From NCBI RefSeq assembly GCF_028714655.1, contig NZ_JAQTLY010000003.1, positions 62,001 through 126,000 on the forward strand: a stretch of DNA of 64,000 nucleotides, in the 5' to 3' direction. A program made the translations under genes and the position numbers. The notes under the pieces are model-generated. The model saw only the letters and a list, made by a program, of their open reading frames with translations, searched no databases and was not told the DNA's origin. Shown here piece by piece: positions 26,883 through 35,597 of the stretch (its first letter is position 1; the number at the start of each line of letters is the position of its first letter). The DNA is from Sulfurimonas sp. GTDB lineage: Bacteria > Campylobacterota > Campylobacteria > Campylobacterales > Sulfurimonadaceae.

Positions 26883-27149
26883 AGATAGATTATAGATAAA
26901 TTTGAGGGTAGAGGTTAAAAATATGACAAAATGCAAATAAAAATACCTTTTGACAAATTTAACTATTTGTATAGCAAGGATAAGCTAAGATACAAGCAAC
27001 GGAAAATTATATGCAACAACTTTTCGGGCAAAAAGTATTTTCTTGTTCCCACCGTCCTCGATGGGAATGCATATAGAAACTGCAGTTCGCTATACAAACT
27101 TTCAAGTTATACTTAATCAAAAATATCAATCAATTGAAAAGAGAATACT
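26883..27149. other. Intergenic region with a TTCCCA/TGGGAA palindrome
   Basis: About 267 bases between divergent genes. It contains TTCCCA (27046-27051) and TGGGAA (27062-27067) as arms of a palindrome followed by TGCATA, resembling REP-type intergenic repeats of other proteobacteria. An open frame across it (26931-27116) looks like chance translation of this repeat. Otherwise A+T-rich, presumably with the promoters of dinB and the ATPase. Confidence 0.5.
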
Positions 27150-28346
27150 ATGCCAACGACTATCTCATTAGAAAAACTCTATGAGTTTTCAAATCTTTAT
27201 TTCTCGCTCCCGACACCTGCTTTTAAAAGATATCTTTATAATAGGATAGATTTTGCATCAAAGATGATAGGAATTTTGGGGCAAAGAGGAGTCGGAAAAA
27301 CTACGCTCATAAGACAATTAGCCCAAAATTATGATTTGCCCTCTTCAAAGATTCTCTATATCAGTGCCGACAATATTGTAAACAGTTTAACCGACATAGC
27401 CAAAGAGTTTAGTGCTTATGGCGGGAAATTGCTTATCATTGATGAGATACACAAAGCTGATAATTTTGCGCATGAGCTTAAAACTATCTATGATTTTTTA
27501 GATATCAAAGTGATATTTTCAGGCTCGTCGGCACTTGAGATAGAAAATAGCAAAGTGGATTTGAGCAGAAGAGTTCTTTTTTATGAGTTGCACTCGCTCT
27601 CTTTTAGAGAGTTTTTAGCCATCAAGTTTGATATAAAACTGCCGACATACACGCTTGCCGATATTTTGCAAAATCATCAATACATAGCTACAAAAATCGC
27701 AAAAGAGTTTAAGCCGCTAGAATATTTTGCTCTTTACAAAGAGTTTGGCACTTATCCGTTTTTTACGGAAGGTGAAATGGGGTACAAACTAAGACTCAAC
27801 GAGATTATCAACATCATTCTTGATAGCGAAGTAGCTACTATTTATAATGTTGACAGCGATAAGATAAACACCATCAGAAAACTTTTACATCTCCTTTGCG
27901 GCAGTGTTCCGATGGAGCTTAATATCCAAAATATAGCCCAAAGTGCAGGCATAAGCAGAAATACTCTATATTCATATCTTTACTATCTTAAAAAAGCAAA
28001 TCTTATCGAAATAATAGGCGGAAACTTTGCCCATAAAAAACTTCTCAATAAACCGGATAAGATATATCTTGAAAATATAAATCTTTATAATATTTTGTGT
28101 TCAAACCAAAATATCGGAAGCCTAAGAGAGAGTTTTTTTGTATCAGGGCTTAAAATAGACCATACTCTCAAATATGCTCAAAAAGGTGATTTTGTCGTGG
28201 ATGATTTTTATGTTTTTGAAATAGGCGGTAAAAACAAATCATTTGAACAGATAAAAGATATGCCGGAGAGTTTTGCAGCAGCTGATGATATAGAGGTGGG
28301 GTTTAAAAATAAAATTCCTCTTTGGCTGTTTGGGTTTGTTTATTAG
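27150..28346 (+). CDS. AAA ATPase of the DUF4143-associated type
   Basis: A 398-aa protein with Walker A GILGQRGVGKTTLIRQL near residue 42, Walker B LLIIDEIHKA, and VIFSGSSALEI, followed by a winged-helix segment (IAQSAGISRNTLYSYLYYLKKANLIEII) and a short C-terminal part ending in VVDDFYVFEIGGKNKSFEQIKD, the nuclease-like core of the family. It differs clearly from the ATPase at 14317. Flanked on both sides by intergenic repeats, so it probably stands alone. Function unknown. Confidence 0.82.
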   Translation: MPTTISLEKLYEFSNLYFSLPTPAFKRYLYNRIDFASKMIGILGQRGVGKTTLIRQLAQNYDLPSSKILYISADNIVNSLTDIAKEFSAYGGKLLIIDEIHKADNFAHELKTIYDFLDIKVIFSGSSALEIENSKVDLSRRVLFYELHSLSFREFLAIKFDIKLPTYTLADILQNHQYIATKIAKEFKPLEYFALYKEFGTYPFFTEGEMGYKLRLNEIINIILDSEVATIYNVDSDKINTIRKLLHLLCGSVPMELNIQNIAQSAGISRNTLYSYLYYLKKANLIEIIGGNFAHKKLLNKPDKIYLENINLYNILCSNQNIGSLRESFFVSGLKIDHTLKYAQKGDFVVDDFYVFEIGGKNKSFEQIKDMPESFAAADDIEVGFKNKIPLWLFGFVY

Positions 28347-28581
28347 ACTTCTTTCAAACCAAAGATCCTGAATCGAGTTCAGGATGACGAAACAAAGTGA
28401 ATTTCGTCATTCCAAACTTGTACCACAAGGGCATTTCTTTCGGTCATTAGGAATCTAGTTCTTTACCCTCGCCTTTAGCAGATTTTTAAATGCTTTAATA
28501 CCGACACAAACTTTTGTCAAAATTACTCTATATATAAATATGCTTTATGATTTGTAATTTTATGTTGCTATAATTTCGCTT
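28347..28581. repeat. Intergenic repeat cluster
   Basis: Contains the palindrome ATCCTGAA-tcgag-TTCAGGAT (28365-28385) and a composite element in which ATTCC and GGAAT arms (28409-28454) enclose an inverted copy of the 34-base sequence found at 23645. The right end carries the lipoprotein promoter. No gene is seen. Confidence 0.7.
28569..28574 (+). promoter_or_regulatory. Extended -10 box just before the lipoprotein start
   Basis: TGcTATAAT ends only seven bases before ATG 28582, and no purine-rich ribosome site lies between. Transcription would begin at or next to the ATG, implying a leaderless message. Confidence 0.5.
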
Positions 28582-29052
28582 ATGAAATATATATTATTAA
28601 TATTTGTTCTTCTCTTTAGCGCATGCGGCACTAAAAAATATGAGCAAACACAAACAAAAATCATCACCATAAAATCACCCAAGATTAAGTTTTCCGATAT
28701 CGGATATCTTAGAAACAGCGGTAAAAGCGTCGAATTGGAACTTTTTATGGCGGGCAAATGCATAGAAAAAATTGCCGTAAATCATATTATCTGCACCAGT
28801 ACCGGATGTATGAGCAAAAGCGGGTTTAACAAGGATTATCTAAATCAGATATATCCGGATGATATTATGCAAAATATGCTTCTCTCCCATGCTATCTACA
28901 ACGGTAAAAATTTGGTAAAAACAGACGGCGGGTTTGAACAGCAAATCAAAGATGAAACCGTAGATATTTTTTACAAAGTAGATTCTCACGGCGTGCAGTT
29001 TAAAGATAGAAAAAATGACATAATTTTTAAGATTAAGGATACCGATGAGTAA
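28582..29052 (+). CDS. Small predicted lipoprotein of unknown function
   Basis: A 156-aa exported protein with signal [12 protein letters not shown] and lipobox LFSAC (Cys15 as the lipidated residue). Residue 16 is Gly, not Asp, so outer-membrane sorting would be expected by the E. coli rule, which may not hold here. The rest has [17 protein letters not shown] with three cysteines and [14 protein letters not shown] recognise no domain. It overlaps nfo by eight bases. The start may be used without a leader. Confidence 0.75.
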   Translation: MKYILLIFVLLFSACGTKKYEQTQTKIITIKSPKIKFSDIGYLRNSGKSVELELFMAGKCIEKIAVNHIICTSTGCMSKSGFNKDYLNQIYPDDIMQNMLLSHAIYNGKNLVKTDGGFEQQIKDETVDIFYKVDSHGVQFKDRKNDIIFKIKDTDE

Positions 29053-29890
29053 GTTTGTAGGAGCGCATGTAAGTGCAAGCGGGGGTGTTTACAATGCCGT
29101 CGCAAATGCGCGCTTAATAGGAGCAAAAGCGTTCGCGCTTTTTACAAAAAACCAAAGACAGTGGAACGGCAAAGAGCTTGATAGTGACACGATAGATAAG
29201 TTTAAAAAAGCACTTCTTGACAGCGGAATTTTGCCAAAATATGTACTTCCGCACGACTCATACCTTATAAATCTCGGACATCCCGAAGATGATCAAAGAG
29301 AGAAGTCTATGGAGGCCTTTTTGGATGAGGTGCATAGATGCGAACTGCTTGGTCTTGATAGACTAAATTTTCATCCCGGAAGCCATCTAAAGAAGATAAG
29401 CGAAGATGAGTGTTTCGGTAAAATTGCAGAGGCGATGAACATAACGCTGGATAAAACAAAAGGTGTTAGTTTGGTTGTTGAAAACACCGCAGGGCAGGGG
29501 AGCAACCTTGGTTGGAAGTTTGAGCATTTGGCACAAATTATCGATAAGATTGAAGATAAAAGCCGTGTCGGAGTCTGCATAGACACTTGTCATATGTTTA
29601 GTGCGGGTTACGACATACGCACAAGAGAAGCTTACGATAAAACTTGGAGCGAATTCGACAAAATTGTAGGGTTTAAATACCTTATGGGTATGCATATAAA
29701 TGACTCAAAAGCAAAATTCGGCTCGCATGTGGATAGACATCATTCGTTAGGCAAAGGCGAAATCGGTCTTGATGCGTTTAGATTTATAATGAATGATGAG
29801 AGAATGAACGATATCCCGCTAATCCTTGAGACGATTGACGATAGCATCTGGAGCGAGGAGATAGCACTGCTTTACTCTTTCGTAAATTAA
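29045..29890 (+). CDS. nfo: Endonuclease IV (AP endonuclease)
   Basis: Zinc-dependent enzyme that cuts at abasic sites in base-excision repair. The 281-aa protein carries the AP endonuclease family 2 motifs in order: [49 protein letters not shown] and [26 protein letters not shown], so all three zinc sites look intact. Length is normal. The ATG overlaps the lipoprotein's end by eight bases. Confidence 0.97.
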   Translation: MSKFVGAHVSASGGVYNAVANARLIGAKAFALFTKNQRQWNGKELDSDTIDKFKKALLDSGILPKYVLPHDSYLINLGHPEDDQREKSMEAFLDEVHRCELLGLDRLNFHPGSHLKKISEDECFGKIAEAMNITLDKTKGVSLVVENTAGQGSNLGWKFEHLAQIIDKIEDKSRVGVCIDTCHMFSAGYDIRTREAYDKTWSEFDKIVGFKYLMGMHINDSKAKFGSHVDRHHSLGKGEIGLDAFRFIMNDERMNDIPLILETIDDSIWSEEIALLYSFVN

Positions 29891-29972
29891 TGGTTTTTAG
29901 AGTTACTCTTAAGTATCTTTTATATAAAATCAGCGATAAGTTAATAGACTTTTTGCACAACTAAAAAAATAG

Positions 29973-29993
29973 ATTCCAAATCGAGTTTGGAAT
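29973..29993. repeat. Palindrome of the ATTCCAA...TTGGAAT family
   Basis: ATTCCAA-atcgagt-TTGGAAT, 82 bases past nfo, followed by GACGAGA. Same core as the copy at 20514. Confidence 0.7.
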
Positions 29994-30013
29994 GACGAGA
30001 TTTTTGAGTCTCT

Positions 30014-30100
30014 GTCATCCTGAGCTTCAAGTTTGTCATCCTGAGCTTCAAGTTTGTCATCCTGAAGTTCAAGTTCGTCATCCTGAACTTGATTCAGGAT
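30014..30100. repeat. 21-bp tandem array ending in a CCTGAA palindrome
   Basis: Units starting GTCATCCTGAGCTTCAAGTT begin at 30014, 30035, 30056 and 30077, exactly 21 bases apart. The first two are identical; the third and fourth diverge. The last merges into ATCCTGAA-cttga-TTCAGGAT (30080-30100), the same palindrome type as at 28365. The array lies 38 bases before the FadL-type porin start. Confidence 0.85.
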
Positions 30101-30137
30101 CTAATCTATGAAAAAGTCTAATAAAAAAGGGTTGACA

Positions 30138-31382
30138 ATGAAAAATATTATTCTGTTTTTATCATTAGGAAGTAGTCTAATCGCAGGCGGCTATAAAATT
30201 CCGGAAACTTCGCTAAACTCGGTTGCCCTAAGTGCCGCAACCGTTGCAAACTCAAATAGCGCAGACGCGGCTTATTACAACCCTGCAAATATGGTTTTTA
30301 TGAAAAATGAGAACGCAATGGAAGCAAATTTGATTTATATCGGACTTAGCGATGTAAACTATAAAGGCTCCTATACAAACAGTTTCGGTATGACTACGAC
30401 GGGATATGATATAGAGTCAAAAAGAGAGAATTTTCTTGTTCCATCGCTTCACTATGTATCGGAAGATTTCAGCGGTGCCCGTTTTGGGTTAAGCGTAATT
30501 TCTCCTGCCGGACTTTCAAAAAGATGGAATTCTGCCCCTGCAATTTACAGCGCAGAGGAGTTTACTCTTAAAACGGTTGAGGTAAATCCGAGTGTAGCAT
30601 TTCCTATCGGAGATAAAGCGGCATTTGCAGTCGGAATTAGAGCAATCTACTCCGATGGTGTGGTTAAAAGCAGTTCGGCTATCGCGTCACGCGATATGAG
30701 CGGTGACTCTATAGATTTTGGATACAACTTGGCGTTGTCTTATAAGCCTACATCGGAGCTGGGATTGGCTTTGACATATCGTTCAAAAATCGACTTGAGC
30801 GTAGAGGGTGATGCTTCGCTTTTTTATCGCGATATGACAAATGCATTCGGCGGAGGCGTGGGAGCTGTCTATAACTCTCAAAGCGGCACATCGGTTAGCA
30901 TACCTGTTCCGGCTCTTTTAAACATTGCTCTATCTTATACTCTGCCGAGCGATACGACGATAGAGTTTGTTTATGAGAGAAACTATTGGCACTCATACGC
31001 CGAATTGGATTTTAACTACGGCTCCGGTGTAAATCCGGTTACAAATATTGTCTTTGGCAACAAAGTAGCAAAAAACTGGAAAGATACGAATGCTTTTCGT
31101 CTTGGAATTACCCAAAAATTGGATAAACTTACTCTAATGGGCGGTGTCGTTATAGATGAAACTCCGGTGCCAAATGCCACAATAGGGTTTGAACTTCCTG
31201 ACAGTGACTCGGTGTCGGTATCGCTTGGTGCAAGATATCAGATAAGCGAGAAGATAAATATAGGACTAGCGGCTCTTTATTCGATGAGGGAAGATAGAAC
31301 GGTTTCAAACGGTGCGATAAACGGGGAGTTTAAAGATTCAAATGTACTCATAATCTCGTCGGCGCTAGAGTATAGATTTTAA
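30138..31382 (+). CDS. Outer-membrane transport protein, FadL/OmpP1/TodX family
   Basis: A predicted beta-barrel porin for hydrophobic compounds such as fatty acids or aromatic hydrocarbons. From ATG 30138 (AGGG seven bases upstream) it is 414 aa with signal peptide MKNIILFLSLGSSLIAGG, then the family N-terminal ETSLNSVALSAATVANSNSADAAYYNPANMVFM, the plug region, alternating barrel strands and a terminal aromatic residue (SSALEYRF). An upstream ATG at 30108 would add ten charged residues before the signal peptide and is not favoured. The substrate is unknown. Confidence 0.9.
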   Translation: MKNIILFLSLGSSLIAGGYKIPETSLNSVALSAATVANSNSADAAYYNPANMVFMKNENAMEANLIYIGLSDVNYKGSYTNSFGMTTTGYDIESKRENFLVPSLHYVSEDFSGARFGLSVISPAGLSKRWNSAPAIYSAEEFTLKTVEVNPSVAFPIGDKAAFAVGIRAIYSDGVVKSSSAIASRDMSGDSIDFGYNLALSYKPTSELGLALTYRSKIDLSVEGDASLFYRDMTNAFGGGVGAVYNSQSGTSVSIPVPALLNIALSYTLPSDTTIEFVYERNYWHSYAELDFNYGSGVNPVTNIVFGNKVAKNWKDTNAFRLGITQKLDKLTLMGGVVIDETPVPNATIGFELPDSDSVSVSLGARYQISEKINIGLAALYSMREDRTVSNGAINGEFKDSNVLIISSALEYRF

Positions 31383-31390
31383 GGAATAAT

Positions 31391-33127
31391 TTGGAAACAT
31401 TAATTGATTTTTTAGAGGCAAAAAATGTAGAGAAATCTACTGTTTTTTCACAACTAAAATGTAGTAAGGCAGAAGCAATATTGTTGCAGACTTTAGCAAG
31501 AAGATATATTCGCGGAGAAGACGATGTTATCATTCTTGAGCTTTTGCAAGAGATTTACGGTAAAGAAAAATATGAGGGTATAAAACATCTGGGAGAGGTA
31601 AAAATTCTTTTAGAGCTTGGCTGGCTGCATCAGCAGAGTTTTACTCCTGTAAAAATTTCCGAAGTAACGCCGCTGGAGCTTTTAAACAGTGCGGTCGGTT
31701 TATCTCCATCGTTTTTAAAGGTACTTCAAGACGGCGCAATAGAGAGTGAATTGCCGGATATAAAACCTTATTCGGATCATCTTGAGTATTTGCAAGATCA
31801 GTTTATGCGCATTGACCTTTACCAAAAAATGAGCGCAATTCGTCAAAATGTTCACGAACACTCACTCGGAATCGACAGAATGCAGACAAAACTCAAACTT
31901 TTGGAAAAACGCATAGAAGACAGAGTGGGTCAAACGACGGGAAAACTTGTGCTTGACAAGTTCTTTAAACAAAAAAAGATGAGTTCTAAAGAACAGGTGA
32001 TTTTTTTAGCCCTTCTTCGTGAAGAGTACAGTGCAACGGATGCTTCACTTAGAGAGATGAATACTTTGATTGAACTCATTTCGCTTGATGAGTATGAACG
32101 CATTAAAAACCGCTCGCTTTTAGAGGATGGCTCAAATCTTATAAATGACGGAATCATCGACTATGAAGAGATGCTAAACCCTTTTGGCGGGATTTCAAGA
32201 GCTTTTTACATAGTCGATGAGGTGCTGCACCATATAATCCATCCTCAAAAAAACAAAAAAGTCCGTCGCATAAAACTAAATACTCTTATAGATGAGCAAG
32301 ATATTTTTGAACTGGTAGATCCGCATACTTCTCTTGAAGATGTTGTTTTGGCAAAAGAAACGCAGGAGACGCTTAAAAATCTTATGAGACAGTTGGATAA
32401 AGAGGTTATCAACAGACTTGTAGAGTGGGGAGTAAAAGACAAAAAAAGCGGAATCGACGCAAGGATAATCTTCTACGGAGCAGCCGGAACCGGTAAAACT
32501 ATGACGGCGTATTCGCTTGCAAAATCGCTTAAACGGCAAGTTTTGGCATTTGACTGTTCAAAAATTCTCTCTATGTATGTCGGCGAGAGCGAGAAAAATG
32601 TCCGTAAGATTTTTGACACTTTTTATGATTTGTGCGAAAAAACAAAATCAGAACCTATACTTTTGTTAAATGAGGCAGACCAGTTTTTAGGCGCTCGCTC
32701 AAGCGGAGCAAACAGTGGAGCCGACCAGATGCATAACCAGATGCAAAATATATTTTTAGAGCAGATTGAGAAGTTTAAGGGCGTTTTGATAGCGACTACA
32801 AACTTGCTGGAAAATATAGACAAAGCATTTTCAAGACGCTTTAACTACAAGATAGAGTTTAAAAAACCGAACAAAGAACAGAGACTCTCTCTTTGGAAAA
32901 AAATGCTTCCCTCAGATGCTCCTTTTGAGAAGGACTTTGATGTGAACGCTCTTGCCGATTATTCTCTTACGGGCGGGCAGATAAATCTGATTATAAAAAA
33001 TACCGCATATAAAGTAGCCGTTAGAGAAAAGCCGCTATTTTCCTTAGAAGATTTTGAACAAGAGATCAAAAAAGAGAAAGATGCAAGTTTTGACAGCGAA
33101 AAATCTATGGGATTTTTAAATAAATAG
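31391..33127 (+). CDS. AAA family ATPase with long helical N-terminal region
   Basis: A 578-aa protein. The first 330 residues are helical and not recognised; a single AAA module follows with Walker A IIFYGAAGTGKTMTAYSLAK near 360, pore-like KILSMYVGESEKNVRKIF, Walker B PILLLNEADQFL, sensor IATTNLLENIDKAFSRRFNYKIEF with arginine finger, and a lid. The Walker B motif has Asn where Asp is usual. The start is TTG with AAGGA six bases upstream. It ends two bases before the deaminase start. Role unknown. Confidence 0.85.
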   Translation: METLIDFLEAKNVEKSTVFSQLKCSKAEAILLQTLARRYIRGEDDVIILELLQEIYGKEKYEGIKHLGEVKILLELGWLHQQSFTPVKISEVTPLELLNSAVGLSPSFLKVLQDGAIESELPDIKPYSDHLEYLQDQFMRIDLYQKMSAIRQNVHEHSLGIDRMQTKLKLLEKRIEDRVGQTTGKLVLDKFFKQKKMSSKEQVIFLALLREEYSATDASLREMNTLIELISLDEYERIKNRSLLEDGSNLINDGIIDYEEMLNPFGGISRAFYIVDEVLHHIIHPQKNKKVRRIKLNTLIDEQDIFELVDPHTSLEDVVLAKETQETLKNLMRQLDKEVINRLVEWGVKDKKSGIDARIIFYGAAGTGKTMTAYSLAKSLKRQVLAFDCSKILSMYVGESEKNVRKIFDTFYDLCEKTKSEPILLLNEADQFLGARSSGANSGADQMHNQMQNIFLEQIEKFKGVLIATTNLLENIDKAFSRRFNYKIEFKKPNKEQRLSLWKKMLPSDAPFEKDFDVNALADYSLTGGQINLIIKNTAYKVAVREKPLFSLEDFEQEIKKEKDASFDSEKSMGFLNK

Positions 33128-33128
33128 T

Positions 33129-33572
33129 ATGAATCTCTATATGCACCAAGCCGTAAAAGAGGCGCTAATCGGAGTGCAAAAAAATCACGGCGGACCGTTT
33201 GGCGCCGTGATAGTAAAAGAGGGCAAGGTTATAGCAAAAGCTCATAATCAAGTCTTAAAACTAAATGACCCTACCTCTCACGCCGAGATAAATGCGATAA
33301 AAAAAGCCTCCAAAAAACTAAAAACTTTCGACTTGAGCGGATGTGAAATCTATACGACTTGTATGCCTTGTCCTATGTGTATAGGTGCTGTTAGATGGGC
33401 AAATATAAAAACTATCTACTACGGAGCGACAAGCGGGGATGCAGATAACATCGGATTTAGAGATAAAGAGTTTTACGAGAAAGAGTTTTTGGATATAAAA
33501 AATATTGATAGAGAAGAGTGCTTGGAACCGTTTAGAGTGTGGCAGGAAAAAGAGGATAAAACAATCTATTAA
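33129..33572 (+). CDS. Nucleoside/guanine deaminase family protein
   Basis: A 147-aa zinc deaminase of the CDA fold. Zinc motifs are HAEINAIKKA and TTCMPCPMCIGAVRWAN; the C-terminal YYGATSGDADNIGFRDKEFYEKEF resembles guanine deaminases more than tRNA adenosine deaminase TadA. The substrate is therefore probably guanine or a related base, but TadA cannot be excluded from sequence alone. Only one base separates its ATG from the ATPase stop. Confidence 0.85.
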   Translation: MNLYMHQAVKEALIGVQKNHGGPFGAVIVKEGKVIAKAHNQVLKLNDPTSHAEINAIKKASKKLKTFDLSGCEIYTTCMPCPMCIGAVRWANIKTIYYGATSGDADNIGFRDKEFYEKEFLDIKNIDREECLEPFRVWQEKEDKTIY

Positions 33573-33590
33573 ATAAATTAATGTAATAAA

Positions 33591-33606
33591 ACCGTAACCT
33601 TACGGT
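33591..33606. promoter_or_regulatory. Palindrome before the small ORF and acyltransferase
   Basis: ACCGTAA-cc-TTACGGT, perfect, 18 bases after the deaminase stop and upstream of a possible -10. Without a T run it looks more like an operator than a terminator. Confidence 0.35.
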
Positions 33607-33669
33607 AACACCCTTGTAATACTTTTTATGCAAAATTTCGGCATAAAATTTGTTGCAAGGATGTCGTTT

Positions 33670-33849
33670 ATGCTGGTTTTCTCAACTAAAATAATCAATC
33701 GCTTAAGTAAATACTACAATATAAACAAAGATGACGCAAGAGCAATCGTCGAGGATGAGTGGGACTACATAGAGCAGGAGTTTGTAAGCCAAGACAGCAG
33801 TGTCGAAGATATAGCCAAAGAGCTTATCTCTATCTATATGGTGGCTTGA
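33670..33849 (+). CDS. Small protein of unknown function upstream of the acyltransferase
   Basis: A 59-aa acidic helical protein, MLVFSTKIINRLSKYYNINKDDARAIVEDEWDYIEQEFVSQDS, with no signal peptide or known motif. AAGGA lies eight bases before ATG 33670, favouring it over two earlier in-frame ATGs. Its stop is three bases before the acyltransferase start, so the two are probably translated as a pair. Confidence 0.65.
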   Translation: MLVFSTKIINRLSKYYNINKDDARAIVEDEWDYIEQEFVSQDSSVEDIAKELISIYMVA

Positions 33850-33852
33850 GTT

Positions 33853-35568
33853 ATGTCTGTAAGCGTAGAGAACTATTTTAACCACAACTACCCCTCTTTT
33901 TCAAAATTGCCGAATCTGTTTCGTACGGCAACACTCTCTTTTTTTAAAAAACTTTTTCATGAAGATGAGATAAACGATGTTTTGGCAAAAAACAGACATC
34001 TTGATGCGTTTGATTTTATTGAGTTCGTGCTTGATTATTTTAGTATCGATATCACTATAAATAAAAACCAGCTTCAAAGAATCCCCTCTTACGGAAGAGT
34101 CGTTATCATTGCGAATCATCCCCTTGGCGCGCTTGATTCGCTTGCGCTTTTAAATGTTGTCAAAGAGATACGAAAAGATATAAAAATCGTTGCATCCAAT
34201 TTTTTGAGCGAATTTAAAAACCTTGACGAGATACTTATACCAATCGAAAATATTAAGGGCAAGCTGCAAAGAAACTCCGTTGAAGCCATTTACAATGCAC
34301 TCGGCAAAGAGCAAGTAGTTATTATATTTCCATCCGGTGAAGTAAGTCGGGCAAGACCGGACGGTATAAAAGATACGAAGTGGAAAAAAGGATTTTTAAA
34401 AATAGCGCAAAATACAAAGTCTCCTATCTTGCCTATTTTTATAGATGCGAAAAATTCAAAAACTTTCTATCTGCTCTCAATGATAAACAAATCTTTGGCA
34501 ACGGCAACTATCCCTCATGAAATGTTTAAGTATTACAACAAAAATATAGGGTTCAACATCGGCAAAAGCATCCCGTACGAGAGCTACTATGCCCCAAATA
34601 TAGATATAAACAACAGAGTCAAACTGCTCCGCAAGCATTTTTACAAAGTCGCAAAAAAAGAGAAGGGTATCTTTAAGACATACAACGGTATCGCACTTGC
34701 GCAAAATAGACAAGAGCTAAAAAAAGAGCTGGAATTTGCAAAATCCATCGGCGAGACGACGGACGGCAAAAAAATTTACCTCTATGCCAATGCCGCAGAT
34801 AATGTTCTCATCAAAGAGATAGGCAGGCTTAGAGAGATAAGTTTCAGACAGGTAAAAGAGGGCAGCGGGAAGCAGAGAGACATCGATGATTTTGACTACT
34901 GCTATGAGCATATAGTACTTTGGGATGATAAAGATTTGGAGATAGTCGGATCTTACCGCATAGTAAAATCAAGTGAAATGATAGAAGCTTACGGCGTGGA
35001 CGGACTCTATACTTCAACGCTTTACAGATACGAAAAAGAGTTCGATAAATATTTCTCCAACTCGATTGAGCTGGGTCGCAGTTTTGTTCAGCCGAAATAT
35101 TGGAACTCAAGAGCGCTTGATTATCTTTGGCAGGGAATAGGTGCATATCTTAGAGCAAATCCCGATATCAGATATATGTTCGGGTGTGTCAGCATATCTG
35201 CTTCTTACAGCGAAGATGCAACCGCACTTTTGGTCTACTTTTACACAAACTATTTCGGCTCAAAAATAAAAAGCGTAAAACACCGTGATAGTTATATTAT
35301 GCTTGAATCTAAAAAACGAAAGTTTGATGAACTTTTTTTTAAAAATGACTATGCAAAAGATATGATAATCTTAAAACACGAACTCTCCGTTATGGGTTAT
35401 GCAATCCCGACACTTTATAAACAATACAGCGAATTGTGCGATGAGGGCGGAGTTGAGTTTATTGATTTCGGAGTTGACAAAGGGTTTGAAAATTGTGTGG
35501 ACGGTTTTATAATAGTCGATACAAATAAATTAAAACCGCAAAAAAGGAGACGCTATTTAGAAAATTAG
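33853..35568 (+). CDS. Two-domain acyltransferase, OlsF-type ornithine lipid synthase candidate
   Basis: A 571-aa fusion. Residues about 60-270 form a PlsC/OlsA-like acyltransferase with IIANHPLGALDSL (H-x5-D rather than the common H-x4-D, a form I have seen in OlsA-like proteins), IIFPSGEVSR and LPIFIDAKN. Residues about 300-560 form a GNAT-like OlsB domain: IGRLREISFR, SYRIVKSSEMIEAYGVDGLYTSTLY, ELGRSFVQPKYWNSRALDYLW and YMFGCVSIS. Both steps of ornithine lipid synthesis could be done by one protein, as in known OlsF enzymes. Amino acid specificity is inferred. Confidence 0.78.
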   Translation: MSVSVENYFNHNYPSFSKLPNLFRTATLSFFKKLFHEDEINDVLAKNRHLDAFDFIEFVLDYFSIDITINKNQLQRIPSYGRVVIIANHPLGALDSLALLNVVKEIRKDIKIVASNFLSEFKNLDEILIPIENIKGKLQRNSVEAIYNALGKEQVVIIFPSGEVSRARPDGIKDTKWKKGFLKIAQNTKSPILPIFIDAKNSKTFYLLSMINKSLATATIPHEMFKYYNKNIGFNIGKSIPYESYYAPNIDINNRVKLLRKHFYKVAKKEKGIFKTYNGIALAQNRQELKKELEFAKSIGETTDGKKIYLYANAADNVLIKEIGRLREISFRQVKEGSGKQRDIDDFDYCYEHIVLWDDKDLEIVGSYRIVKSSEMIEAYGVDGLYTSTLYRYEKEFDKYFSNSIELGRSFVQPKYWNSRALDYLWQGIGAYLRANPDIRYMFGCVSISASYSEDATALLVYFYTNYFGSKIKSVKHRDSYIMLESKKRKFDELFFKNDYAKDMIILKHELSVMGYAIPTLYKQYSELCDEGGVEFIDFGVDKGFENCVDGFIIVDTNKLKPQKRRRYLEN

Positions 35569-35570
35569 TG

Positions 35571-35597
35571 TTACAAATCTGCATTTTGTAATTTTTA
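35571..35597 (+). terminator. Weak Rho-independent terminator after the acyltransferase
   Basis: TTACAAA-tctgcat-TTTGTAA followed by TTTTT, three bases after the stop. The stem is only seven A+T-rich pairs. Confidence 0.5.

Noticed and set aside
26931..27116. 61-aa open frame upstream of the AAA ATPase
   Set aside because: Its C-terminal part is a chance reading of the TTCCCA/TGGGAA palindrome, it has no ribosome-binding site and no family resemblance.
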